A stretch of 64,000 nt of DNA from Ypsolopha sequella (Eukaryota; Arthropoda; Insecta; Lepidoptera; Ypsolophidae), in NCBI GenBank assembly GCA_934047225.1, contig OW204012.1:2976001-3040000 (forward strand), written 5' to 3'. Each line of letters opens with the position of its first letter. The stretch's first letter is position 1. The notes below the pieces were generated by a model. It had not been told where the DNA came from. It saw nothing but the letters and a program-made list of their open reading frames with translations, and did no database searches. The position numbers were made by a program, and so were the translations under genes. This document shows, piece by piece, positions 21,230 through 31,990 of the stretch.

Positions 21230-21740
21230 TATTATCGATCAATTAAGGTGTGTTAATTCGAAAACCATTTCGAGATTTAGGTTTAAAAAGCCGTATTTTC
21301 GAAGTTTTGGTCTAAAAAACCTTATGATGATGAATATTTTTATTCACGAAAAGGCTGCAACTTCCATTTGCCCTCGTGTGACGTCACTTGAGTAATGGCT
21401 GTTTAGAAATGTGTCCTTTGCTATCAAGATAAATTTATAATAATTTGCTTTAGACTAATTTGACAGCTAGATGACAGATGAGTAGACAGACAGAGACAGA
21501 CCACATTTTTTATAAGCAATCACACATCACAATCAGTAAAATGTTTAAAATTCTCAAGTGACAAGGTCATCGGACAATTCTTTAAAAAATTATAAAAAAA
21601 TAATGGTTAATTTATATACCAAAATAATGAAAACTATGTCCTAACATAGCGTGTGTACTCTAAAAAAAAAAAACCTTTTAAAAATTAAGCTATGGGAATT
21701 ATTATCGATCATAAAATAATGAAGATCATTTCAACTGTAC
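21230..21740 (+). repeat. Dispersed repeat, GTGTGTTAATTC family, long copy
   Basis: Includes GGTGTGTTAATTCGAAAACC, AGCCGTATTTTCGAAGTTTT, TATTTTTATTCACGAAAAGG and TGACGTCACTTGAGTAATGG. The same words occur in reverse order and strand at 37060-38130. The TGACGTCA core is a CRE-like palindrome carried by both copies. Confidence 0.7.
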
Positions 21741-21954
21741 ATTATCTCACATGCAGCTATGTCTCAGGATTTTACATATCCACTATTTGTTTTGCAAAAC
21801 AGCTCCGTTATGTAAATCGGCTAAAACGTTCAGCTGTTTTACAATAAGTATAAATGTTTTGCGTCAGCTACGACGCCTTTCATGTTAAGTGTGCGTTCTA
21901 TATGCTTAGAAGTACATGTTTGAGTTTGGGTACCGTTTTTAGATGTGTTTCATT

Positions 21955-22505
21955 TGACGGCGTCCTCTGTAGATTTTTTGGAGCAAAATCCGGATTGTTT
22001 GCTGGCTAGGAATTTATTTGTTTCTAGAAAATTGGTTAGTCTGTGGTTAACATTGACTTACTTACAGGTCAATGGTGGTTATTAAAGCCAATTCTGAAGG
22101 CTTTAATTTTAGTTTTAGTGCTGTCAAAGCTTAAAATTTTCCAAAGAAATTTAGCTTCTAATCTTAACTCTTAAGGACCATTTTGTATTGAAGAATATTT
22201 AGTTTTGACAGCACTAAAACTAAAATTAAAGCCTCCAGAATCGGTTTTAATAACTTTTTCTAGAATTTTTGCTATGACAGTTAAAAGAGATATGCGTTTA
22301 TAATTACTTGGATCAATTTGGTCACCATTTTTGTGAATTAGACAAATTTCTGACAGTTTAAGCGACTCAGGAACTACTCCTACTGATATGCTCAAGTTTA
22401 TATTGTGTGTTATAGGTCCGGCGATAATGTGTTTTAGATTTTTGAACAGGCTAGGTGGAAGTTCGTACCATTCAGGAGTACCATCTGTTTTTAGGCTCAT
22501 GATAC
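21955..22505 (-). pseudogene. LINE RT N-terminal fragment, split by a MITE
   Basis: Minus frame: ELPPSLFKNLKHIIAGPITH, then VVPESLKLSEICLIHKNGD, then ILEKVI. The MITE at 22083-22252 follows. Reading resumes with RLTNFLETNKFLASKQSGFC, then SKKSTEDAVK and a stop near 21957. These are RT motifs 1-2 (P..K....I.KK.......YR.IS....I.EK...). The MITE entered between them. The fragment is truncated on both sides. Confidence 0.85.
22083..22252. mobile_element. Foldback MITE, AGTGCTGTCAAA family, copy 2
   Basis: Arms GGCTTTAATTTTAGTTTTAG and its complement match the copy at 3308-3475. Arms extend outward to GTTATTAAA(G/A)CC. It interrupts an RT reading frame, giving a clear insertion site. Confidence 0.88.
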
Positions 22506-22679
22506 ATTTTGATACTCAAGCAGATAGCCCCAACCAATAGACCTTGAGAATAGAAATGACAACCGTTCTATCCACCTCTCACTTAAACACTATCTCCGTC
22601 TATAGATATTAGCACATGTAAATAGAGATAGAATTTCAAAACAATAGCAGTTAATGTGAACATTGTCGATCGCTCAAAT

Positions 22680-23340
22680 CCTGCAGGTGGCTCCGTCGGA
22701 ATAATTAGCAACTCGATTCATGGTGGTTGAAATTTCGAACAAAACCATATTATAATAAAGTCCTTATCAGCTCGCACTGCAATATGGCTGTTACGTCAGG
22801 CGCTGCGGTTGAAAAGTGCGAAAATAGTGGGTTTTTAATTTATTTTATCTAAAATAAAATTAATTTTCAAGAACTGAGAAAACCAAATCATTTAATATTA
22901 TTTTGTCTAGAAGTTTATAAATTTTCATACTGTTTCGATAAATACTGCAGCAGTTATGTTGTTACAAGTTAACAAAAAATCGAGAAATAAGGGTAAACTT
23001 AGAATTTTATTGCTTTACTTCTGTATATTATAATGAAATTCAGGAAAAACCACATCACTATTTGTATCATGGAGATTACTATGAATTTTCCTTCTGTTGA
23101 AAAATGCTATAGTTACCGTATAAAATGGTTACAAAGTTACTTAGTTCAAGGTCGTTGGCGTTGGTAGAAGCCTTAAGGCGATTACCGTCGCCAAATTAGC
23201 AGCTCGATATTTGTCGGTACGAATATCAACGGAAACTACATTGAAATAACGTTCATATCAGCGCGCAATGCATAGTGGCTGTTACGACGCTCGCTGCGTC
23301 CTTGATAGGGCGAAATAGGAGAAAATTATACTTTTCACTA
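22680..23340. repeat. Diverged direct duplication of a ~150-bp unit
   Basis: About 22685-22830 and 23190-23335 share the same order of words: CCGTCG, AATTAGCA(A/G)CTCGAT, CATATCAGC(T/G)CGCA-TGC, and ATAGTGGCTGTTACG or ATATGGCTGTTACG, then GCGCTGCG or GCTCGCTGCG. Unit identity unknown. A (TTATG)n microsatellite follows at 23369-23390. Confidence 0.6.
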
Positions 23341-24496
23341 GGACGTGATTGTTCGATTGAATAATGTTATGTTATGTTATGTTATGTTTATAGATATCAA
23401 GTTTATCTATTTATCAAAGCATAAATTAATTAAATCGGCCAAGCCACATAGGAGCAGTAGGAAATTCAAGCCAAAAAACACCATTCAGTTGAAAAAATAT
23501 TTCATGTAGAAGTTTTGGTGGTATAAAAAAGAAAAATGTTGTATATGATAATTACACACAGAAATAAAACAATGACACACAAGAAAATACAACAAAAATA
23601 TAAAATGTTGCTTATTGCTAAATACAGTGCTTGTCTTATCTAAATCACGCTTGACTGGCGGTCCTCACAACTAAGCCGAGCTTGTCTCGGGAGGGCCTTT
23701 GTTAGTGTGCACACATGTTAATTTGTACAGAATTACGTCTAAGTATGTTGTCTAAGAGTTGATAATTCATAATACAGTTTTTCATTATTTTTTGTTTCGC
23801 CATAAACGAGGAGTAGGCTTTAGAAAGTACCTATTTGGCGATAGTAAGGCCCTTAATGTGTCAGGTGTGCGATTGGTCCATGCTGTCAGTACAGAAAGTG
23901 CGAGCCGTCATTTCTATTACCAAGGGTTATTGATTCGGGTAAAATAAACTGTGCTATAAGGAGTTTAAAGTTTGTCACTCTTTCTTATTCTTCATCGTAC
24001 ACAAAAAAATGTAAGCACAAACATTGAATATACTCGGTGTTTAAATAATGTTGTGGAAACTGGAAACTGGCGATAGTTCTCGTCTATATGAACAGCTTTT
24101 AATAAGGAACCAAACCTCGAATCGCTAAAAAAAAATCAGCTGTTCCATAGAAAAGTTACTTAGCTACCCAAAAAGTATGCAAAAAATTGTTTTTTTTTTC
24201 TCGATTTAGCATTTTTTTTAAACAATGTTTTTCTTATTAACGAGTAGTACTGTCGTAAGTTTTCGGCTTACGTAACTTCATCTTAACAACCTGTATAAAG
24301 TTAAGTACAGCGGCGAGCTTATCTAAGAGATTTAGATGATAGAGGATTTAAATTTCAAATAAAATAAAAACAATTTGTAAAGTTTTACAAGAAAAAAAAC
24401 ATGGGGACTGCTGACAGAAGTAAAAACTTAAAAACTATGAAATAACAGTGGTTTCTTTTTAATTTTCAAATCAGATCAAAAATTGAAGTTTCATCT
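23341..24496. other. AT-rich stretch, nothing recognised
   Basis: Only the (TTATG)n microsatellite near its start and A/T homopolymers. No gene that I can support. Confidence 0.4.
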
Positions 24497-24734
24497 TTGT
24501 TGAAATAATAAACTTGTACTGTCCACTAATAATATTTATTTCACTACACCCTGTTTCGCTTATAAGCATTCATAAGGGTTTTTTGAGCTAACTATGTTTA
24601 TTATACAATATTGTTTACATATAACACTGTTCCTTGCGTGCGATTCTTTTACATTAATCGCAAAGCGAAACCGGTTGGGTGTAGTAAAATAAATATTATT
24701 CCCGTGGTCAAGGACAAATGTATTATTTCAACAA
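24497..24734. repeat. Foldback element, GCGAAACCGG family
   Basis: Left TTGTTGAAATAATA ... ATTTCACTACACCCTG(T)TTCGC pairs with right GCGAAACCGGTTGGGTGTAG ... TATTATTTCAACAA. Arms are imperfect. The plan resembles the perfect palindrome at 3728-3950. Confidence 0.82.
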
Positions 24735-24849
24735 TTATGTATAATAAGTAAACATCGGTTTCAACTTTCGATTTTCAATGGCACCCGGTAAAGGTAGCAG
24801 AAAAAGAAACATATTTGATTATTCATAAATAATAATGTACTCTTGACCT

Positions 24850-25212
24850 TTTTTGTTGGTTGATTTGGTAGAGCTGATGCCGAGCTCGACTGTGGAGGTA
24901 CTACCATCTTACTCGCAAACGAAAGGGGGAGCGAAAGAGGAGAGTTCTCAGGCACAACCAGGTAGCCCACCTAACCATGCCTGGAACCGACTGATGGCGG
25001 TATATCCATCCCCAACTTTTTATAAAACAGACTGGTAACAGGCAGCGGTGTCACTGGTGCGAGAGTTTCGGCACCGCGCTCACCAACTCGCCTGCCCAGC
25101 GTGTGTAAGTATGAGCATTTGTTTCAGGAGGATCGCCAACAGTGGCGAAATCTTGGAAAGGCCTATGTCTAGCAGTGGACAAAGACAAGCTGATGGATGG
25201 ATGGATGTCTTT
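24850..25212 (+). repeat. RTE LINE 3' fragment with GATGGATGGATG tail
   Basis: Same subfamily as 15195-15530. It ends AGGCCTATGTCTAGCAGTGG, then AAGCTGATGGATGGATGGAT. Another LINE fragment starts within a few bases of the tail. Confidence 0.88.
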
Positions 25213-25214
25213 TT

Positions 25215-25560
25215 TATTATTGAATCATACGAATATATCATACGAACAGCGATTGAAAGAACTTGTTCTAACAGACGCAGACAACGCGGAGACCTCATTG
25301 AGACATAAGATACTGACTGGGTGCTACGATGTTCAAGAACTTGACGGTATTTTTAACATGAACAAAAACCATCACCTCAGATGTCACTCCCTTAAAATCG
25401 TTGGAACAAAGTGTGCAAGCAACCCCCGTCGACACTTTCTGACAAACCGTGTAGTTAGTGGGTGGAATAGTCTACCAGAAGCTGTAATCAGTGCATCCAC
25501 AGTGAACTCATTCAAAAATAAACTTGACAATTTTATGAAAACTAAAGTGCAGTGATATAC
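25215..25560 (+). pseudogene. CR1-like LINE C-terminal fragment, frameshifted
   Basis: The plus frame to 25555 contains SYEQRLKELVLTDADN, KILTGCYDVQELDGIFNM, then RHFLTNRVVSGWNSLPEAVI, then VNSFKNKLDNFM. The RVV..WNSLPE.VV.A..VN.FK..LD pattern is the classic end of CR1/Jockey-group ORF2. The expected RRQRGDLIET lies in the overlapping frame at 25276-25305, so a frameshift separates it from KILTG. Confidence 0.85.
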
Positions 25561-26248
25561 ACAAAATCAGCTTTTAGCTGCTTGTGTATCAAAAATAGTA
25601 ATAATAATACAGTGCAATATTAACAACATATTACCAGTGTTACCACAAAAAATTGTATGAAGTGAAATATGTGATCGACGCTTTAAAAATCCGCGTCAAG
25701 CAAGTTCAATAGCTAAAACGAAGAAAATTTTGGATAAAAATTGGAAAATTGGGAAATTGGAAAAAAATACTTGGAGAAAAAATAGCAGCATTCAAAATTT
25801 CATCTCAAGGGCAAACAAGTATATCTCAAATAAAAACATATAATAAAGAAAAACCCTGGCAATATAAAAATCAAGGCTTTAATTCGATACTACTGGTAAA
25901 AGCAAGATTCATGATTTTTTTAGTGAAAGATATGGTTACAAGAAGACATTCTGTGGTAGTCGCGTTTTGCGATTCGAATTAGATTTTGAGATATGATTTT
26001 TCAAAATTTCATAAATTCTATGCATTTTTTCTGAACGAAACGTTTGACAATTTGTAACCAAACGCAGTTTTGTGACACGAACGTTCCGTTTCACAAAACA
26101 AAAGAAGTTGGCAAGTTTTAAGGCTTATATTTTGACGTTCCGTGTAGCAAAAATTTGCATGGAACGAAACGCACCCCTCTGCGGTTGCTTATCATTGGTT
26201 AGGGGTCGGCCATCTTATTTTCGTTCAGTCAGTGTTTGTACTCGCAGT
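25561..26248. other. Non-coding; nothing recognised
   Basis: A segment at 26040-26230 with repeated GAACGAAACG or CGAACGTTCC words is more GC rich than its flanks. No gene is supported. Confidence 0.35.
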
Positions 26249-26393
26249 TTGAATCTGTACTAAAACCGAATCAGAGCGACCCACTTCCTCGGGATAAAGG
26301 TTGAATATATACCAAAACCGAATCAGAGCAACCCACTTCTTTGGGGTATAGGTTAAATCTGTACCAAAACCGAATCAGAGCACCCCCGACTCC
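26249..26393. repeat. 52-bp tandem repeat, about 3 copies
   Basis: Units start at 26249, 26301 and 26353 and share ACC(A)AAAACCGAATCAGAGC then ACCCACTTC. The third unit is truncated. Confidence 0.9.
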
Positions 26394-26419
26394 ACGCAGT
26401 CTTGTGGCTACTACAACTA

Positions 26420-26620
26420 GAGTGTATATCAAAAACCGGAGGCGTCGAAGGGGCGCGCCGCCAGCGTGCGGTGAGGAGCAGGCAAAGGAACGAAGCCTGA
26501 GCTAGCGAGGCTGATCACCGAAGGCGACCAAAAAGCCGAGCGGCGAAAGCGAGTGACGATGCCTGCGACGAATTGCACGTGTCAGGTGCCGCGCCCCGAG
26601 CGCTAGAGCTAAAGCAAGAG
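26420..26620. other. GC-rich island with GAGCG words
   Basis: GGCGCGCCGCCAGCGTGCGG, AGCCGAGCGGCGAAAGCGAG and CGCCCCGAGCGCTAGAGC contrast sharply with the surrounding AT-rich DNA. It may be a repeat fragment or a CpG-rich insertion; no coding frame is convincing. Confidence 0.4.
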
Positions 26621-26860
26621 TCAATTTTATCCATAAAAAGTAGTTTTCATATTCTAAAGAGCGTAAATTATTAATTTGGACCAACATAACCTCAAAATTT
26701 AAAAAATTAATATTTCAAAAACTACGCGGTTTCGCAACACCCCCTTCACAGGGGAGGGTCACCTCCCTCTAATCATTTTTATAAGGTTTATTTATTGGTC
26801 AAAATATGAGATGAGCTGCGCAAGCCTAGTACAAAATATTTAACTATTGCATTATCAATT

Positions 26861-27271
26861 TGTGGATATATTAATAATTGGCAATATTCCGCTAAACACT
26901 CTTACCATGCTATTCAAAATGCAGACTCAAGCACCGCCTGCCCTCCCGCATAAAACATGCACAAGCAAAGCAAGCAGTACGAGCACAAAATAAAGCAATC
27001 TTAAATAACAAGCAAGAACACTTATCGACACGTGTTTGGTCATTTGCTGTCGAGCAGTCGGGCGGACAACACATCCCGAGGATGCCACATTTAGAGTCAT
27101 TTAGAGTCGAAACACGTGTCGATAAGTTTAAGATTGCTTTATTTTGTGCTCGTACTGCTTGCTTTGCTTGTGCATGTTTTATGCGGGAGGGCGGGCGGTG
27201 CTTGAGTCTGCATTTTGAATAGCATGGTAAGAGTGTTTAGCGGAATATTGCAAAGTATTAATATATCCACA
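26861..27271. mobile_element. Foldback element with about 160-bp arms
   Basis: Left arm 26861-27037 runs TGTGGATATATTAATA ... CTTATCGACACGTGTTT; right arm 27110-27271 is its complement. The left arm carries an extra ~15 bp (AACAAGCAAGAACA) that the right lacks. The 72-bp loop is GC rich. It lies about 100 bp downstream of the gene B stop codon. Confidence 0.93.
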
Positions 27272-27378
27272 TATTCATGATGGACTTCCACAAAGTAACG
27301 CCTTTTTCAATAAATTTTAAATCCTTTAAAGGGACTTAGGGGTTTCCGAAATATGTGATTATTAACTGTTTTTGAAGA

Positions 27379-28091
27379 TTAATCTGTCTGTGAGTTTATA
27401 AAATTGGTGGCTTTTTTATCTCTATAACGCTGACTTTTTTGTCTGTTTTGTTCTCTACGACGTTTAATTTTTTCCTTCTCCTCATCTGTTATTGTTCGAT
27501 GTTTCAAAATTTTCGAATTAACTATTTCTTTTTTTTTCTTATTTGTACATTTAGTATCATTGTGAATTTCGTCATCATAATCTGAACAAGACTCTAGAGT
27601 GTTTAATTCATTCCGTGTTGGTAGGCCAGTACTGTGAGTTGGTTGGACATATGACACATTTCTTGTTGATGGGCCTACAATTTGTGAGTTATGGCGATTC
27701 TGACATTTAGGAGCATTCTTTATCATTGATTTATCATTGGAGCATTGATCTGTCTGTGAATTAATCAAATTATTGGCTCTTTTCTTATCTCTATACCGCT
27801 GACTTTTTTGTTTGTCTTGTTCTTTACGACGTTTAATTTTTTCTTCCTCCTCAACTGTTATCGATCGATGTTTAGAAATTTGTGAATTAACAATTTTTTT
27901 CTTATGTCTATATCGCTGACACCTAATTTTATTTTGGGCTTTCCTTTTTTTTTCTTTTTCATAGAGTTTTTTTTTACTCGGGTCATCATCAGAGGAATCC
28001 GCTCCTACGAATTCTTCATCACTTTCTTGTCTTTTTCTTTTACCACCGTCTACAGAAATCTTCAATTTTTTTTTCACGTTGGATCGCGTAT
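27379..28091 (-). CDS. Gene B terminal exon: lysine/arginine-rich triple repeat
   Basis: Acceptor ATATTTGTTTAG opens a 713-nt exon (two bases plus 237 codons with stop), entering in phase 1 so it joins in frame to 30312-30390 (aspartate at the junction). It begins DTRSNVKKKLKISVDG, then an acidic SDDDPSKKK patch. Three related basic motifs follow: NKIRCQRYRHKKK; IKRRKEQDKQKSQRYRDKK; IKRRREQNRQKSQRYRDKK, the last two each preceded by KHR(S/T)IT..E and followed by INSQTD. The final INSQTD ends the protein. The basic blocks resemble nuclear-localisation or DNA-binding basic regions, but no heptad leucine zipper follows, so it is not a standard bZIP. Likely nuclear; precise function unknown. Confidence 0.8.
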
Positions 28092-29409
28092 CTAAACAAA
28101 TATGGAAAATAGATATTTAGAAACACTAATTATATTACAATACTTTTTTGTGAACTTCTAGTGGTGAAAATTAATGATTTTTTTTATGTCTTTTGGCGAT
28201 GGCTGCTATTTTAAGCACCAGTTTTTGCCAGTGTCGAGATAGATTCTGACATAATTTTATAAATAATAATTTTGAAGTTTCACTTCATACTCATAGCTAC
28301 AGATCATACAGAAACTATCCCTAGAGAGGTGCAATGCAACTTGGTTGGCATGTCGGTGACGCGAACCTATAAGAATGTCGGTGACGCAAGCCCATACTAT
28401 TTTCCCTGCCGAAAATAGTTCAACACGCCTAAAGAAATTTTAACTTTAATAGTAGATTTTTTATACGGCGAGGGCATTATTTTGAATCCAGAACGGAGTG
28501 AAGGATTCTAGAGTAGAATCCCGAACGTAGCGAACATCCCGAGGGATTCTAAAGTAGAAAAGTAAAAGATAGTAAAGTATCAAATTGTATATTGATACAT
28601 CGACGGGAAAAATAATTTTGCGGCCGAGGGTGACACTCTACTTTTCATCCCATCTATGAGAAAAAGATGAGACGCTTTTGGATCTAACTTTATAGAATTT
28701 CGTTACTTTTCTCGGGATTTAGTGAATGAATGAATGAATATGTTTATTTATTTCAAAGATAACTTAACCCTTAAGTGCATCCTGTTGCCAAATGGCAACA
28801 TATATATATATTTTTTATTTTTTTTGTGTAACTGTTTTTTTCTTACGTATATTTTTCTTCCTGCAAGACTATTGTATGAAAAATAATTACGGAATAAAAT
28901 AAAAATATGAAAAATTTAGTTTTATTTGCTTTTTTTTAATGTACACAAACATAATTTTGCAGTTGTAAATAAAATGGTCCCAATCTGAAAATAAGAGGTC
29001 GCGAAAAAAAAATCACGAAAATTTCATGCTTTTGTTTTTATTAAATAGTATTTTTGTAAACTAGTGTCAAATGACTGTACTAACTGATAAAAAACAAAAA
29101 TTAAAAAATAAACAATTTTTTATACTAATTAAAAAAAAAAATGTCGTTTTGATTTTATACCATTTACCCCCTTAAAAACGAAAAAAATTTTTTTTGTTTA
29201 TTTTTCCCATAATTCGGGACCACTTCTCTATCATATATCCCACTTTCATTTAAAAAGAAAAAAATCATGCATTTAAGGGTTAATCTAAATATCCCACAAA
29301 ACCAAGTAGAAAATTGGTTTGTCTGTGAGGGAATAGATCCTGTATCACATTTGATGCGTCTGTTTTTATACTTTCGGATGTTAATATAATATTTCGCTAC
29401 TTGATATTT
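28092..29409. other. Gene B intron; LINE-like tail at 28722-28760
   Basis: GAATGAATGAATGAATATG then TTTATTTATTTC looks like the reverse of a LINE 3' end with an (ATTC)n tail. At 28440-28570 a segment with GGATTCTAGAGTAGAATCCC repeats its own words. No exon is seen. Confidence 0.4.
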
Positions 29410-30047
29410 GAGGAGTGTCATTTCAAAGTGACTTATTTCCACTTTTGAAAATAAATTGACTAATGATGGGAATCAATTTTTAGCATACGATTATACCACT
29501 ATAACAAATTGTGTATTACAGAAACGCTTAATTCCTCTCTAAATTTGACTTTCAATTCACGTATCTAAAACAATTGCGCTTATTTCCACGTCATTTGCTA
29601 ACAGTATTCAAGACACAAATATTCTTTTACAAACCGACTTATTTCCAATACATAATTCGAGTCTAGTCGCTTGTCTCTAGCAAACAGATTTATTTCCATT
29701 CCACACATTTCATAGATTAAGAAAAGCGGCGGAAAAGGCACAGACTAATCTAAAATTCTTTGTCTATGCTAAAAAAGCCTGTAAGCCAAGACCAAAGAAC
29801 AAAAAAAAAGTTGTTTTCCTGTAGTCCTGAACAAAGTGACTTATTTCCAAATTATTGAGTAAGGTTTTACTATTATACATATTTGTTAGAATTAATGTGC
29901 TAGTGTCAGAATTACTTAAATACGATCTTCTTTCATGGTGACATGAAAAAAAAATGTATATAACACAAATTAATAACGTAGAAGTTTTTGGCATTTATTT
30001 AAAAATCTGATAAGGTGGAAATAAGTCCTTTTGAAATGACGCTCCTC
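29410..30047. mobile_element. TIR element with subterminal CTTATTTCCA repeats
   Basis: The ends GAGGAGTGTCATTTCAAAGT and ACTTTTGAAATGACGCTCCTC-type complement form a ~33-bp inverted repeat ending CTTATTTCCAC. ATTT flanks both sides (29406-29409 and 30048-30051), a possible 4-bp target duplication. CTTATTTCCA or a one-base variant recurs inside at 29579, 29638, 29689 and 29840. No transposase is encoded. It sits in the gene B intron. Confidence 0.85.
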
Positions 30048-30311
30048 ATTTGTATATTTTTATCGACTTCTATCAATTGTTTCATAGTATTTTCATTTTA
30101 TTTTATGTAATAATAACTTACGTTTATAATGTTAATTTTAATTTAATTTAATTTAATGGACAAACCATGTATAACGGACACTGTTATATGGAGAATAAAT
30201 GATTGTATTGTATTTTATTGTCACATTTCACACTCGAAAGCACCCTAATCTGATATCCTGTCGGGTCTACATATATTTTTAATAATAAACATTTTATAAA
30301 TAAATAAATAC

Positions 30312-30390
30312 CTGATGACGTGGCGGCTTGCACTGCTGTCATCGGTTCCCGAAACAATGTCACTTCCAATTCTATGCAATCTGGTTTGTT
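30312..30390 (-). CDS. Gene B 79-nt cassette exon
   Basis: Acceptor TTGTTGACAG and donor GTATTTATT bound 79 open bases, phase 0 to phase 1. The peptide NKPDCIELEVTLFREP followed by MTAVQAATSS aligns with gene A exon 4 (NDPNYIAIEVTAFGDP), with identical length and phases and the same position after a VKQE exon. The conserved N.P..I..EVT.F core suggests selection on the peptide. The role is unknown. Its phase-1 donor fits both the basic exon at 27379-28091 and the zinc-finger exon at 19277-20013. Confidence 0.82.
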
Positions 30391-31340
30391 CTGTCAACAA
30401 TAAATAATATAATGTAATTATCTATGTTGTCGACACATCGTAGAGTTGGGCATATCAGGATCTGCCTGGGCATATCATATTTCTGCTAAAACCGGGGAGG
30501 TCGCCTCGCTCCACTTCGCTCGGCTCCTTAAATTTACTTACACATAAATCTAACACGATTCTCCTCGCACGTAGTTTTGACTTTTGGCGAAAGATTTCCG
30601 ATTTCATAGTTTAAGATCAGCCCACAACATGTATATTAAATGACAACCCATACAAGGTAAAATTTAACCAACCACCCAAATTCATACTGGAGACTCGGTC
30701 AGTGATCAGGAACAATTTTTAATGACACTTCAGGTGAAATTCATTTTTTTTGTTTTCTATACTAACCAGTCCAGTTCCAGTGTGGAGGGGAGGGAAATAC
30801 ATAATTAAAGATGCATGCAAAAATTCATTGAGATCAAAGCTATGGACGTCACAAACACCTAAAGCATTTATATGGTAGATGAGTGGAAACGGGCCACTTA
30901 AGTGGGTCATCTAAAAAAAGATGTGTCACGAAAAATGTTAACTTTCGAGAGCTTTGTGTAAATCAAGTTTAAAGTTAGAAAAGTGATGGTTATATCGTAA
31001 AATTGGCCACATTCTGAAGTATGAAATAAAAAATTTACGACAGTTCAACGAAAAGTCAAAAATAGGTGCGAAGACGAGCGAAGCGTGGAAAAGCATGTTA
31101 AGTTACTGGTGATCATAAATTCCCGACCACTTTGTTTTAACAGATTTCATAATATGGCAGATTAGTACATGAAATAGTCAGTTCTACGATATGATAACGA
31201 CACACAAGTGAGGGCTTATAGTGTTTGATTCTGAAAAAAAAAAGTCATTTGTTTCCTGTAGGCGACGCGGGCGAAACCGCGGGCAGAAGCTAGTACTATA
31301 TAAGAGGATGTAATCAGTTATATAAAAATCATTCATTTGC
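30391..31340. other. Gene B intron with dispersed repeat copies
   Basis: Holds a copy of the GTCGCCTCGCTCCACT family at 30497-30620, an inverse part of it at about 31035-31100, and a copy of the ACAAGGTGAAATCC family at 30650-30725. At 31260, GCGGGCGAAACCGCGGGCAG then AAGCTAGTA is a familiar lepidopteran repeat terminus. Confidence 0.55.
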
Positions 31341-31990
31341 AAACGCGGCTCGGCCTTCGGCCTCGCCAAAGACACTCGCAGAGGGTTAATTCACAGAACA
31401 AGAAAAAAAGGAATCAAATCAGTTATCAAAAAATTACTAAGCTTGGAAAGGCGGCTCGGTCTTTAGCCTTGCCATAAATAAGTTACCTGGGAATTATATA
31501 TGAGATCAACAAATACCTATTTTCATTCGGAAACGCGGCTCACCCTTCGGCCTCGCAAAAGACACTTAACCTGGGAATAAAATAAGAGATTAAGTAATTA
31601 TTTCGTTCGAAAGGCGGCTCGGCCTTCGGCCTCGCCAAAGACTCTTTACCAGAAGATCGATTCAGAGAATAAGAAATAGTCTCGTCCAGAAACGCGGCTC
31701 GGCCTTTGGCCTCACCGAACATACTAAATAAGAGGATCAAATCAGTTATAAAAAAAATCTTCATTCGGAAACGCGGCTCGGACTTCACCTTCGCAAAGAT
31801 AATATATACCGATCAATTCAATGAACAAGAAATAGTTCCTTTCGGAAATGCGGCTCAGCATTCGAACTCACCTAAGATACTTTATCTGGGGATAGATAAG
31901 TGCACCAATAACACTCCCAAACAGAGTCAAATACATTATATAAAATTAAGAGTCCTAAATCAACATGGGCGAAAACGCGGGCATAAACTA
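31341..31990. repeat. Degenerate ~80-bp tandem array with GC hairpin core
   Basis: The core AA(A)CGCGGCTCGGCCTTCGGC then CTCGCC recurs at 31341, 31447, 31531, 31610, 31690, 31769 and 31846. Spacing is 106, 84, 79, 80, 79 and 77 bp. Spacers share words such as AGATCAA, GAACAAGAAATAG and ATCAGTTATAAAAA. The array starts after one GCGGGCGAAACCGCGGGC motif (31265) and ends at another (GGGCGAAAACGCGGGCATAA, 31969). Confidence 0.88.

Noticed and set aside
31540..31788. Minus-strand frame of about 80 codons
   Set aside because: It is produced by reading through the ~80-bp tandem array; the repeated peptide follows the DNA period, not a domain.
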